Notes: a model not told the origin generated them from the sequence alone. 33,341 nt of DNA from Holophagales bacterium (GCA_009837085.1 VXUF01000116.1:1-33341); one strand, 5' to 3'. Positions 15,158 through 23,340 are shown, counted from the stretch's first letter. Program-made: numbers and translations.

Positions 15158-17179
15158 CTAAGGAGCCTCGCTCTCCGGCAGGGCGAAAGCGATTAACTCC
15201 GCCGGCTCGGTCATGCCGCCGCCGGTGACGGCGATGTACTGCCGCCCGTCCTGCACATAGCTGACCGGAGCGCCGTGCAGCGCGCGCTCCGTGAGCACCT
15301 CGGCCAGCAGTTCGCCGGTGAACTTGTCGTAGGCCTGGAGCGAACTGCCGAGCACCGTCGAGCGGTCGTTGTAGACCTCGAAGCGCGCGGCATGCGTGAC
15401 GACGAGCGTCTTCGTGACCAGGATGCCGCCCTCGGTCACCGCGCTCGACGAGCGTCCGCCCAGGGGCCCCAGGTTCAGGTGGCGAATCGCGGGATGGTTG
15501 CGCGGCCCGTCGCCGAGCGGCGCCTGCCAGGCGATGTCGCCCCGGTTCAGGTCGATCGCCGTGATGCGACGGTACGGCGGCTTGAGCAGCGGCAGGCCGC
15601 GCGGCCCGGCCGTCGACACGCGGTCGAGCACATAGGGCCAGAAGCTCCGCGCTCCGTCCGGCTCGACCAGTGCCATCCCCGAGGGCCGGGTCGACGACTG
15701 CACGTAGAGCATCCCGGTCTCCGGGTCGGCCGCGGCCCCCGGATGGTTGGCCCCGCCGCCCGCGCCGGGCACGGCGAGGATCGCCTCCTTGCCGCCCTCG
15801 CCGCGGCGGATCAGCGGCATGAACATCGGCCCGAGGATGAACTTCTCCGCGAGTTCGAGCGCCTCGGCCCGCAGCTCCGGCGTGAAGTCGATCAGGTCGT
15901 CCTCGCTGACTCCCTGGCGGTCGAACGCCGGCGGCTTCGTCGGGAACGGCTGGGTCTTCGCCAGCTTCTCGCCCGGGACCGTGCTTTCCCAGGGAACGGG
16001 CCGCTCCTCGATCGGCCACACCGGCTCGCCGGTCGCGCGGTCGAAGACGTACGTGAAGGCGGTCTTCGAGACCTGGGCGACCGCCTTGATCAGCTTGCCC
16101 TCGACCACGATGTCGATCAGGTTCGGCGCCGAGGCGATGTCGTAGTCCCAGACGCCGTGGTGGACCGTCTGGAAGTGCCAGACCCGTTCGCCGGTCGCGG
16201 CGTCGACGCAGATCAGGCTCTCCGAGTACACGTTGTCGCCGTGCCGGAGCCCGCCGTAGTAGTCGCTGGTCGGCGTGCTGGTCGCCAGGTAGACGTAGCC
16301 CAGCTCCTGATCGGCGGTCATCGGCGCCCATACGTTCGCGTTGCCCGTGATCCTCCACGAGTCGTTCTCCCAGGTCTCGACGAACTCCTCGCCCTCCTGG
16401 GGGATCGTGTGGAAGCGCCACTTGAACTCGCCGGTCCGCACGTCGTAGCCGCGCACGTGGCCGGGCGGGTTGTTGTTCTGGAGCGGGAAGTCGTAGATGC
16501 GCGAGCCGACGACGATCGTGTCCCCGACGACGATCACCGGCTGGCCGTGGCTGATGTTGCGGAGCACGATGTTCTCGCGGCCGAGGTTGCGGGACAGCTC
16601 GACCACCCCGTCCTCGCCAAAGCCGCGGTCGGGCAGCCCGGTGGCGGGGTCGACCGAGATGAGCTGCTTGCCGATCGTGGCGATGAACAGGCGCTCCTGC
16701 TCGCCGTCGGTCCAGTACTCGAGGCCGCGGGTGTAGTAGTTGTTCTGGGCCGGCTTGCCGCGCTCGTAGCTCTTCGGGTCGTAGACCCAGAGTTCCTCGC
16801 CCGTCGCGGCGTCGAGCGCCGCGACCTGGCTCAGCTCGGTCGGGATGTAGAGGCGTCCGTCGATGACGATCGGCGAGGACCGGAACACCTGCCGCCGGTA
16901 TGGCGAGTTCGCCTCGATCCGCGAATCAGCGGACGACCACTTCCACGCCGGTTCGAGCCGGCCGAAGTTCGAGCCGTCGATCTGGTCGAGCGCCGTGTAG
17001 CGCGTGAAGCCGTCGTCCCCGCCATGATGGCGCCACTCGCCGTCCTCGGCGCCGTACTGTGCCTGGGCACCGGTGCAGAAGAGCAGGACGCCAAGAGCCG
17101 CAACGGCAGCCGCCCGTCCTGTGGACCCTTCGCCCGAAGCGAGGCCTCTGGGGGAGCAGCAGAGAAGTTGAAGGCGCAA
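15158..17179 (-). CDS. PQQ-dependent dehydrogenase (glucose-dehydrogenase-like)
   Basis: This 673-residue exported PQQ beta-propeller enzyme begins its mature part with EWRHHGGDDGFTRYTALDQI, the family entry motif. Propeller tags include AALDAATGEELWVYDP and CVDAATGERVWHFQTVHHGV. The WDYD tetrad at Trp344-Asp347 (HHGVWDYDIASAPNLIDI) matches the catalytic/metal-binding region of membrane and soluble PQQ glucose-type dehydrogenases. No heme motif is seen. The start is unusual: a TTG at 17179 is the first available start and puts 20 extra residues (MRLQLLCCSPRGLASGEGS) before the hydrophobic signal core AAAVAALGVLLFCTGAQAQ. No ATG or GTG lies closer. A palindromic repeat sits just upstream (17191-17248). 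It leads a three-gene minus-strand group with the GRPDLSGTY protein and the transporter. Confidence 0.88.
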   Translation of the reverse strand: MRLQLLCCSPRGLASGEGSTGRAAAVAALGVLLFCTGAQAQYGAEDGEWRHHGGDDGFTRYTALDQIDGSNFGRLEPAWKWSSADSRIEANSPYRRQVFRSSPIVIDGRLYIPTELSQVAALDAATGEELWVYDPKSYERGKPAQNNYYTRGLEYWTDGEQERLFIATIGKQLISVDPATGLPDRGFGEDGVVELSRNLGRENIVLRNISHGQPVIVVGDTIVVGSRIYDFPLQNNNPPGHVRGYDVRTGEFKWRFHTIPQEGEEFVETWENDSWRITGNANVWAPMTADQELGYVYLATSTPTSDYYGGLRHGDNVYSESLICVDAATGERVWHFQTVHHGVWDYDIASAPNLIDIVVEGKLIKAVAQVSKTAFTYVFDRATGEPVWPIEERPVPWESTVPGEKLAKTQPFPTKPPAFDRQGVSEDDLIDFTPELRAEALELAEKFILGPMFMPLIRRGEGGKEAILAVPGAGGGANHPGAAADPETGMLYVQSSTRPSGMALVEPDGARSFWPYVLDRVSTAGPRGLPLLKPPYRRITAIDLNRGDIAWQAPLGDGPRNHPAIRHLNLGPLGGRSSSAVTEGGILVTKTLVVTHAARFEVYNDRSTVLGSSLQAYDKFTGELLAEVLTERALHGAPVSYVQDGRQYIAVTGGGMTEPAELIAFALPESEAP

Positions 17180-17190
17180 CGGCTTTGCTC

Positions 17191-17248
17191 ACTGGGTGCG
17201 CCGGCGTCCCCGCCGGCATCCGGGCGATGCCGCGAAGCGGCGAGCCCG
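17191..17248 (+). repeat. Palindromic intergenic repeat, copy c
   Basis: The 19-nt head ACTGGGTGCGCCGGCGTCC at 17191-17209 is followed by CCGCCGGCATC and a hairpin at 17221-17248. The hairpin has outer arms CGGGC/GCCCG and inner arms GCCGC/GCGGC around a GAA loop. It lies between divergent genes, 11 bp upstream of the PQQ dehydrogenase start on the other strand. Confidence 0.88.
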
Positions 17249-17270
17249 AGTGCCACTAGCATAGAAGGCG

Positions 17271-17303
17271 ATGAAGTCCTCAACCCTCCCGATCAGCCGA
17301 TGA
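17271..17303 (+). other. Ten-codon leader ORF overlapping the next start
   Basis: ATG AAG ... CGA TGA encodes a 10-residue peptide (MKSSTLPISR) preceded by GAAGG. Its stop overlaps the ATG of the propeller lipoprotein as ATGA. This arrangement could couple translation. It could equally be a chance frame or mark the original N-terminus displaced by a frameshift. Confidence 0.35.
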
Positions 17304-18382
17304 GAGCGGGATCGCTCCCGGTGGCCCTGTCCCTGACCGCCTCGATCACCGCCCTGGCCTGTGCGCCCCCCGACACCGAACCTGTCGCCGACTCCGACTC
17401 ACAGCCCGACACCGCCGCCGCTCCGGTTCGCGTCGAACGGCTCCTCGACGCGCCCATCATCGGCCCGGAACTCGACCCGAGCATCGGCGAGAACATCCAG
17501 GGACCGTCACTGATCCGCGTGCCGGACTGGGTCTCCGAGCCGCTCGGCAGGTACTACCTCTACTTCGCCGACCACAAGGGTCACTACATTCGGTTCGCCT
17601 ACGCCGACGACCTGCTCGGGCCGTGGTCGATCCACGTGCCCGGCAGCCTGCAGATCGAGCACTCCCACTTCCTGGTCGAGCCGCCGGAGGTGACGCCCGA
17701 GATGGTCGCCGAGTGGGAGGAGCGCCGCGGCCTGAAGCTGTCGCACGACGTCCAGAAGGAGATCACCGCGACCCACATCGCGTCGCCGGACGTGCACGTC
17801 GACGATGAGAACCAGCGGATCGTCATGTACTTCCACGGCCTCGAGGACGTGGGCAGGCAGATATCGCGGGTCGCCACTTCGACCGACGGCATCGACTTCG
17901 AGGCTCAGCCCCAGTCACTTGGCCGCACCTACATGCGGATCTTCCACTACGGCGGGTTGACCTACTCGCTCGCCATGCCCGGCCAGTTCTACCGCTCGAC
18001 CGATGGCTTCACCGACTTCGAAGAGGGCCCGCTGCTGTTCAACCCGGACATGCGCCATTCGGCCGTGCTGCTCCGCGGCGACACGTTGTGGGTGTTCTGG
18101 ACGCAGGTCGGCGAGGCGCCGGAACGGATCCTTCTGAGCAGCATCGACCTGTCCGGCGACTGGATGGACTGGACCGAGTCCGAACCGGTCGAGGTGCTCC
18201 GGCCGGAACGCGACTGGGAGGGCGCCGACGCCCCGCTCGAGCCGTCCGTTCGCAGCACCGCCTACGGACAGGTCAACCAGTTGCGCGATCCCGCGATCTA
18301 CGAGGAGGACGGCCGCGTCTTCCTCCTCTACGCCGTCGCCGGCGAGAGCGGCATCGCGATCGCCGAGGTCTTCCTTGACTGA
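17300..18382 (+). CDS. GH43-like five-bladed propeller lipoprotein
   Basis: This 360-residue probable lipoprotein starts with MRAGSLPVALSLTASITALA followed by Cys21 (lipobox ALAC). After an acidic Pro/Asp-rich linker the fold looks like the five-bladed propeller of glycoside hydrolase clan GH43/32/117/130. Visible are PSLIRVPDWVSEPLGRYYLY, FADHKGHYIRFAYADDLLGP, ITATHIASPDVHVDDENQR, the HSAVLLRGDTLWVFW blade and QLRDPAIYEEDGRVFLLYAV. The last resembles the conserved RDP-xI/V blade motif of such enzymes. Catalytic acids cannot be assigned with confidence, so it may be a glycosidase or a non-catalytic sugar-binding protein. A ten-codon open frame at 17271-17303 overlaps its start by ATGA. Downstream is the amidohydrolase lipoprotein, separated by repeats. 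Confidence 0.8.
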   Translation: MRAGSLPVALSLTASITALACAPPDTEPVADSDSQPDTAAAPVRVERLLDAPIIGPELDPSIGENIQGPSLIRVPDWVSEPLGRYYLYFADHKGHYIRFAYADDLLGPWSIHVPGSLQIEHSHFLVEPPEVTPEMVAEWEERRGLKLSHDVQKEITATHIASPDVHVDDENQRIVMYFHGLEDVGRQISRVATSTDGIDFEAQPQSLGRTYMRIFHYGGLTYSLAMPGQFYRSTDGFTDFEEGPLLFNPDMRHSAVLLRGDTLWVFWTQVGEAPERILLSSIDLSGDWMDWTESEPVEVLRPERDWEGADAPLEPSVRSTAYGQVNQLRDPAIYEEDGRVFLLYAVAGESGIAIAEVFLD

Positions 18383-18393
18383 GGAGGTCACAC

Positions 18394-18481
18394 ACTGGGT
18401 GCGCCGGCGTCCCAGCAGAGCGAGGCCTTCGGCCTCGCGCGTCTCTCCCGGAGGGCCGACGAGGACGTCGGCGCACCCAGT
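18394..18481 (+). repeat. Palindromic repeat, copy d1, complete with both inverted termini
   Basis: The left terminus ACTGGGTGCGCCGGCGTCC (18394-18412) is matched by an inverted right terminus at 18463-18481 with one mismatch in 19. Between them lies a perfect 8-bp-stem hairpin at 18420-18438 (GCGAGGCC-TTC-GGCCTCGC). This 88-bp unit looks like a small non-autonomous element. It starts 11 bp after the stop of the propeller lipoprotein gene. Confidence 0.88.
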
Positions 18482-18504
18482 CTGTAACTCCCTCGACGTC
18501 TCAC

Positions 18505-18606
18505 ACTGGGTGCGCCGGCGTGTCATCCGCGCGCCCGATGACGGGCGCGCGGACTGTGACGCGTGTGGCGCGGATCCGCGCCACACGGGTTCCCGCCGGC
18601 ATCCGG
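18505..18606 (+). repeat. Palindromic repeat, copy d2, overlapping an amidohydrolase 5' end
   Basis: The head ACTGGGTGCGCCGGCGT (18505-18521) is followed by a perfect 11-bp-stem hairpin (18527-18552, 4-nt loop) and a perfect 24-nt palindrome (18563-18586). It finishes with CCCGCCGGCATCCGG, the same tail seen in copies b, c and e. It is immediately followed by the codons of the amidohydrolase signal sequence. Confidence 0.85.
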
Positions 18607-19919
18607 TTCTGTTCCGGCTTCTCGCCGTCGCCTCAGTCGCCGCCCTGGCCGCCTGCGCCCCAAGCCCGCGCGCCATCGACGGCGCCGGCACCATCACGAT
18701 CGCCGGCGCCACCCTGATCGACGGCACCGGCGCACCGCCGGTCGAGGACGCCGTCGTCATCGTCCGCGGCGACCGGATCGAACGTGCCGGTTCACGCGAC
18801 GACGTGCCGGTACCAGAGGGCGGGGAAGTCGTCGACGCCACGGGCAAGTTCCTGATCCCCGGTCTCGTCGACCTCCACAACCACTACCGCGACGGTCTGG
18901 AGGAGTGGTCCTGGGCGTTGCAACTCCACGCCGGCGTGCTTACCGTCCGCAGCCTCGGTTCCGACCACGGGCAGACGCCCGCCATGATCGGAGAGGCGCG
19001 TGCCGGCAACGTGCCGGCGCCTCGCATCTTCACCGCCGGGGTCGGCTTCACGCACCCCGAGGGCTTCCCGCCGGGCAAGCTGGGTCCGGCCAGCGAGGAG
19101 GAAGCCCGCGAGATGGTGCGCGAACTAGCCGCCCAGGAAGTCGATCTGATCAAGATGTGGGTCGACACCTTCCTCGACACGCGGCCGAAGATCGAGCCGG
19201 AGATCCGCTCCGCGATCGCCGACGAAGCCGCTCAGCACGGCATCCCGGTTGCCGCGCACGTCTTCTTCGAGAACGACGTCTGGCAACTGGTCGACGCTGG
19301 GGTCCGCTTCTTCGTCCACGGCGTCCGCGACCGGGAGGTCGACGACGAGTTCGTCGCCATGGCGCTGGAGAAGGGGCTCTCGTTCGCGCCCGCTCTCGGC
19401 CAGGCCAAGACCTTCTGGTGGGTCGCCGAGCACCCCGAGTTGCTCGACGACGAGGAGTTCCGGGCCGGCATCCAGCCGGCGGCGTTCGAGAGACTGCTCG
19501 ATCCCGAGAACCGGGCCGCCATGCTGGAGAGCGAGTCGACCGCCAGGCGCCGCGTCGCCTACGACTACGTGACGAAGTTCGTCCGCCGCATGAACGAAGC
19601 CGGAGTCGCGCTCACCGTCGGCTCCGACAGCGGCGCCGGCACTATCGCCTACGGCTGGGGCACCCACCATGAACTGGAAACCCTCGTCGAGGACGCCGGC
19701 TTGACGCCGCTCGAAGCCCTGGCGGCCGCCGGCGCCGCCGCGGCCTCTGAAGTCACCGACGACCCCGACTTCGGCTCGGTCGCCGAAGGCAACGCCGCGG
19801 ACCTCGTTCTGCTCTCCGCCGACCCCCTTGCGGACATCCGCAACACGCGGCGGATCGATCGCGTGATGCAGGCGGGCGTGTGGCTCGAACGTGGGCTGCC
19901 AGAGTTCCCGCAGCCGTGA
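18510..19919 (+). CDS. Amidohydrolase family lipoprotein, start uncertain
   Basis: This is a metal-dependent amidohydrolase of the imidazolonepropionase-like type. The beta-sandwich segment ITIAGATLIDGTGAPPVEDA leads into FLIPGLVDLHNHYRDG (the HxH metal pair). Further candidate ligands follow: Lys in LIKMWVD, His in PVAAHVFFEN and FFVHGVRD, and Asp in LTVGSDSGAG. It closes with NAADLVLLSADPLADIRNTR. A lipobox LAAC ends the signal core FRLLAVASVAALAAC. No ATG precedes this core. Within the frame the only standard starts are GTG 18510 (listed; 469 residues), GTG 18399 and TTG 18375, all inside repeat copies and all giving signal peptides that are too long. A CTG at 18609 would give an ideal lipoprotein signal. 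The repeat may have replaced the original start. The substrate is unknown. Confidence 0.82.
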   Translation: MRRRVIRAPDDGRADCDACGADPRHTGSRRHPVLFRLLAVASVAALAACAPSPRAIDGAGTITIAGATLIDGTGAPPVEDAVVIVRGDRIERAGSRDDVPVPEGGEVVDATGKFLIPGLVDLHNHYRDGLEEWSWALQLHAGVLTVRSLGSDHGQTPAMIGEARAGNVPAPRIFTAGVGFTHPEGFPPGKLGPASEEEAREMVRELAAQEVDLIKMWVDTFLDTRPKIEPEIRSAIADEAAQHGIPVAAHVFFENDVWQLVDAGVRFFVHGVRDREVDDEFVAMALEKGLSFAPALGQAKTFWWVAEHPELLDDEEFRAGIQPAAFERLLDPENRAAMLESESTARRRVAYDYVTKFVRRMNEAGVALTVGSDSGAGTIAYGWGTHHELETLVEDAGLTPLEALAAAGAAAASEVTDDPDFGSVAEGNAADLVLLSADPLADIRNTRRIDRVMQAGVWLERGLPEFPQP

Positions 19920-19942
19920 GCAACGACCAGTAAGCCCGCGGC

Positions 19943-20647
19943 TCAGTCGGCGGGCGGGTCGCCGGTCCCGGATACCGCCAACCGCCACCCCAGGAGCCCC
20001 ATGTAGACGATCCCGCTGGCGGACATCAACCCGAACACTGGAGCGAGTCTCAGTTCCAGCGTGTTCGAATGCCATGCGGCGATGAACAGCGCCAGCGAGC
20101 CCAGTGCCAGCGCCGCGACGATGCCGTTCAGCACCGGCGGCAGGCGCAGCGGCTCCGGTCGGGAGACGAGGCCGAGGGCCAGAACCGCCATCCCGGCATA
20201 GCCGGCGACGCTGCCCGTGAAGTGCAGACCCCATACCGTGCGCTGCATGCCCAGCGCCGAGTCCAGCCATTGCGCCGACTGCTCCGGGTCGGGCCCCAGC
20301 GCCGCCTCGCCCATGCCGATCAGCATGTAGTCGAAGCCTCGCATCACCATCTGCAGAGCCGCACCAACCGCCATGCCGAGCAGGCCGAGCCGCGGCACGG
20401 GGGCGGTGTACCGCCGCAACGTCACGATGCCGTTCAGCATGAGCAGGGCGCCCAGGACGAGGACGACCGCCACGGTGTAGGACAGGGTGGCGTTGCGCGC
20501 CATCGCCAGCGTCAGGTCCGCCAAGCTTGTGCTGGGGACGGTATCCACCATGCCGCGGCCTGGTGAGAACGCGTAGCCGACAGCCACCGCCACCGTTCCA
20601 AACAGCAGCGAAAAGCCGCCAAGTCTTGCTTCGGTCCAGCGCGTCAT
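19943..20647 (-). CDS. Polytopic membrane protein of unknown function
   Basis: This 234-residue protein has about six or seven hydrophobic segments, for example LGGFSLLFGTVAVAVGYAF, TVAVVLVLGALLMLNGIVTL, AGYAGMAVLALGLV and LNGIVAALALGSLALFIAAW. The ATG at 20647 follows an AAGGA ribosome site at 7 bp; a longer frame to 20713 would overlap the neighbouring amidohydrolase gene. Size and layout recall DUF4386-like proteins, but I do not recognise a diagnostic motif. It converges on the lipoprotein amidohydrolase (23 bp between stops) and follows the degenerate amidohydrolase on the same strand, 56 bp from that gene's stop. No function can be given. Confidence 0.75.
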   Translation of the reverse strand: MTRWTEARLGGFSLLFGTVAVAVGYAFSPGRGMVDTVPSTSLADLTLAMARNATLSYTVAVVLVLGALLMLNGIVTLRRYTAPVPRLGLLGMAVGAALQMVMRGFDYMLIGMGEAALGPDPEQSAQWLDSALGMQRTVWGLHFTGSVAGYAGMAVLALGLVSRPEPLRLPPVLNGIVAALALGSLALFIAAWHSNTLELRLAPVFGLMSASGIVYMGLLGWRLAVSGTGDPPAD

Positions 20648-20703
20648 GTGGAGGTCCTTCTCGTGTAAGCGGCCCTTGCCGATGTGCACCCGTCCGGAGT
20701 CGG

Positions 20704-21984
20704 TTAGCGGCACTCCGCCGACATCACCTCCGACTCGATGATCACGCCACAGATGTGGCTCGTGTACTCGAACGGGTCGCCGTCGAAGAGGGCGAGGTCG
20801 GCGTCCTTGCCGACCTCGATCGAGCCGACGCGGTCGTCGATGCCGAGAATGCGGGCCGGGCTCAGCGTGATTGCCTCCAGCGCCCGTTCCATGCCGAGGC
20901 CGTTGGCGGCGGCGATGGCCGCTTCCCAGAGCAGGACGCGGGTCTTGGGCACGTAGCCCTCGAAGCCGGTCTGGATGGCGAACGGGATACCGGCGTCGGC
21001 GAGCTGTGCGGCGGTCTCGTAGGAGCCGTTGCGGACCCGGCTCATCGTCGGGTGGAGCAGGACCGGCACGCCGGCCTCGCGGATCTCCTCGAGCAGCAGG
21101 TAGGACTCGGCGGCGCTGTCGAGCACGAGGTCGAACCCGAACTCCTGCTGCAGGCGGAGCGCCGAGGCCATCTCGGCCACGGTGTTCGCGGTGACCAGCA
21201 GGGAAAGTTCGCCGTCGAGCACCTGGCCGAGTGCTTCCTTGGAGAGGTCCCTGGGCGGCGGCTGGGGTGACGGCTTCGCGTCGCCGTCCTCCTCGCCGTC
21301 ACCGCTGTCTCCTCCGTTCTCGTCGCCGCCGGCCTCTTCCGCCTTGCGGACCTGGTCGAGGTAGGCCTGGGCGCCGTGAAGGGCGGACCGGAGCATCGCC
21401 ATGCCCTTGGCCGACGTCCCCGGCGACTGAAAGTTCGAGGACACCGCGTTGCCGAGCGTCGCCGCGAGCATCCGCACGGGCATCAGGGTGGCCTGTTCGA
21501 CGTTGCGGCCCCTGGTCTTCGCGATCATCGTCTGGCCGCTGACGAGGGCCCCCGGGCCGTGGCCCGTGTGGAGCGTCGTGACGCCGTATGAGCGGACCCA
21601 CTCGACCAGGGTCTCGTTCGCGTCGTAGGCGTCGATCGCCCGCAGGTCGGGCTGCAGCGGCGACGAGCGTTCGAGCTGATCCTGGTCGCGCACCGGTCCG
21701 ACGTTGCTGTTCAGGGCGCCGGAGAGGCCGACGACCGAGCGGGCGTCAACGAGTCCGGGCGTGACGACGGCGGCTTCGAGGACGTCCACACCGTCCGGGA
21801 TGTCCGCCTCGGCCGCTGGGCCGATCCACTCGATCTTGCCGTCGGCGCCGGCGATGACGACCGCGTTCTCGATCGGCGCGCCGGACACGGTGTGGAGGGT
21901 GCCGGCCCGGACCGCGACCTGCGCGACTGCGGAGCCCGTCGTCGCGGCGACGAGCAGGGCGGCGAGGGCTGTTTCGTTCTTCAA
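20704..21984 (-). CDS. Amidohydrolase-like pseudoenzyme (metal ligands lost)
   Basis: This 426-residue exported protein has the amidohydrolase fold and is clearly paralogous to the upstream gene. Shared segments are VTPGLVDARSVVG against LMPGLVDTHSHIG, LRLQQEFGF against LRLKEEFGF, and RILGIDDRVGSIEVGKDADL against RALGLEDRVGSLEVGKDADF. All expected metal ligands are replaced. The HxH pair becomes Arg82/Val84, the HHTHRH cluster becomes VTANTV (264-269), the strand-6 His becomes Ser290, and the catalytic Asp becomes Gly340/Phe341. An acidic, Gly-rich insert (about 218-245) follows a Lys-rich helix. The signal peptide is MKNETALAALLVAATTGSAV. It starts with TTG at 21984, overlapping the previous stop as TTGA, which implies translational coupling. 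A structural or regulatory partner of the active paralogue is the likeliest role. Confidence 0.88.
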   Translation of the reverse strand: MKNETALAALLVAATTGSAVAQVAVRAGTLHTVSGAPIENAVVIAGADGKIEWIGPAAEADIPDGVDVLEAAVVTPGLVDARSVVGLSGALNSNVGPVRDQDQLERSSPLQPDLRAIDAYDANETLVEWVRSYGVTTLHTGHGPGALVSGQTMIAKTRGRNVEQATLMPVRMLAATLGNAVSSNFQSPGTSAKGMAMLRSALHGAQAYLDQVRKAEEAGGDENGGDSGDGEEDGDAKPSPQPPPRDLSKEALGQVLDGELSLLVTANTVAEMASALRLQQEFGFDLVLDSAAESYLLLEEIREAGVPVLLHPTMSRVRNGSYETAAQLADAGIPFAIQTGFEGYVPKTRVLLWEAAIAAANGLGMERALEAITLSPARILGIDDRVGSIEVGKDADLALFDGDPFEYTSHICGVIIESEVMSAECR

Positions 21985-23330
21985 TGCGACTCCCTCTCTA
22001 GCAACTGACGCATCATCTCGTCTTCGTGGGCGGTCGTCGTGTAGACCTTGTAGCCGCCGACGGCGTACTTGCGGTGGTCCGGGTTCGCCCGGTCGTAGAT
22101 CATCGTCCCCTCGACCCAGGTCTGCTCGACCTTCGTGTAGACGCTGAGCGGGTCGCCGGAGAGGATGACGAAGTCGGCGTCCTTGCCCACCTCCAGCGAA
22201 CCGACGCGATCCTCGAGCCCGAGCGCCCGCGCCGGGGCGAGGGTCAGCCCCTCGATCGCCTTCTCGCGCGACATGCCGTAGCGCACCGCGATCGCGGCGC
22301 CCCGGGCGAGGAGGCGCGAATCGGTCACCGAGTCGTCCGTGTTGAAGCTGACGTCGACGCCTGCCTGCTCCAGGATCGCTCCCATCTCCATGTTCCAGCC
22401 CATCGTCTCTTCCTTGCCGCCCGGCGTGTCGATCCAGGTGATGGACACCGGCACGTCCGCGGCTGCGAGTTCCTCGGCGACCTTCCAGGACTCGGTCCCG
22501 TGCTGGGCGACGACCCGGAACCCGAACTCCTCCTTGAGCCGCAGGACGGTGGCGATGTCGTTGTGGCGGTGGGTGTGGTGCTGGACGATCCTCCTGCCGT
22601 CGAGCACCTCGACCAGGGCCTCCATCCGCAGGTCGCGCCGCGCGGGCTCGTCGCCGTTCTCGTCGTCCTCGTCCGCCTCGGCGGCGGCCATCTTCTCGCG
22701 GTACTCCACGGCCTCGTGGTAGAGGTTGCGGACCAGGGCCGCGGACTTGGCGCGGGTGCCGGGGAAGGGCGGCTGGCCGATGGAGTTCGTGCCGTTCGCC
22801 ATTTTGAGGCCGCCACAGATACCCGTCAGCGGATCGTCGCAGAAGAGCCAGTCCTCGATCGTTCGGGCGCCGTCGCGGAGCTTGACGTAGACGGTCTGCC
22901 CGGACATGAGGTGGCCCGATCCCGACATCATGTTGACCGTCGTGATGCCGCCGGCGCGGGCTCGCCAGATGCTGTCGGAGGCGATGTCGATCGAGTCCAG
23001 ATTGCGCACGTCGGGATGCAGCGGTGAGGAGCGGTCGCCGCCGGAGACCGAGCCGATGTGCGAGTGGGTGTCGACGAGCCCGGGCATCAGCACCTTGCCG
23101 CTGACGTCGTGCTCGACGGCGCCGCGGGGCGTGCGCGCGTCGGCACCGCCGACCTCGGTGATCCTGCCGCCCTGGACGATGAGGACGCCGTCGTCGATCG
23201 GCTCTCCACTGATCGGTAGCAGCCGCGCGCCGCGGAAGACGTGGGGGTCGTCCTGCGCGGCGGCGGGCATGGCGGCGAGGAGTGCCGCCGGCGCGACGGC
23301 CAACAGGAACGAGGCGGGACGTTTTCTCAT
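21981..23330 (-). CDS. Amidohydrolase family protein, intact metal site
   Basis: This 449-residue exported amidohydrolase starts at ATG 23330 after AAGGA, with signal MRKRPASFLLAVAPAALLAA. The binuclear or mononuclear metal site is complete: His89/His91 in LVDTHSHIG, the HHTHRHND cluster at 251-258, His277 in VAQHGTESW and Asp332/Asp333 in VSFNTDDSVTDSR. The C-terminus returns to the beta-sandwich (VGKDADFVILSGDPLSVYTK). Its stop overlaps the TTG start of the degenerate paralogue, and its start is 10 bp from the stop of the TolB-like gene, so these three form a tight operon. Secreted amidohydrolases of this kind often act on dipeptides or cyclic amides. The substrate is not readable here. Confidence 0.92.
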   Translation of the reverse strand: MRKRPASFLLAVAPAALLAAMPAAAQDDPHVFRGARLLPISGEPIDDGVLIVQGGRITEVGGADARTPRGAVEHDVSGKVLMPGLVDTHSHIGSVSGGDRSSPLHPDVRNLDSIDIASDSIWRARAGGITTVNMMSGSGHLMSGQTVYVKLRDGARTIEDWLFCDDPLTGICGGLKMANGTNSIGQPPFPGTRAKSAALVRNLYHEAVEYREKMAAAEADEDDENGDEPARRDLRMEALVEVLDGRRIVQHHTHRHNDIATVLRLKEEFGFRVVAQHGTESWKVAEELAAADVPVSITWIDTPGGKEETMGWNMEMGAILEQAGVDVSFNTDDSVTDSRLLARGAAIAVRYGMSREKAIEGLTLAPARALGLEDRVGSLEVGKDADFVILSGDPLSVYTKVEQTWVEGTMIYDRANPDHRKYAVGGYKVYTTTAHEDEMMRQLLERESH

Positions 23331-23340
23331 ATGCGTTTCC

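Noticed and set aside
15275-18382. Very long plus-strand open frame antisense to the PQQ dehydrogenase
   Set aside because: Only its last 361 codons (from 17300) are a real gene. The rest mirrors the minus-strand quinoprotein, is Arg/Val/Gly/Asp-rich with no domain, and results from high GC third positions.
18394-18606. CRISPR array
   Set aside because: Two adjacent repeat copies are palindromic, differ in internal sequence and recur singly elsewhere; there are no regular spacers and no cas genes.
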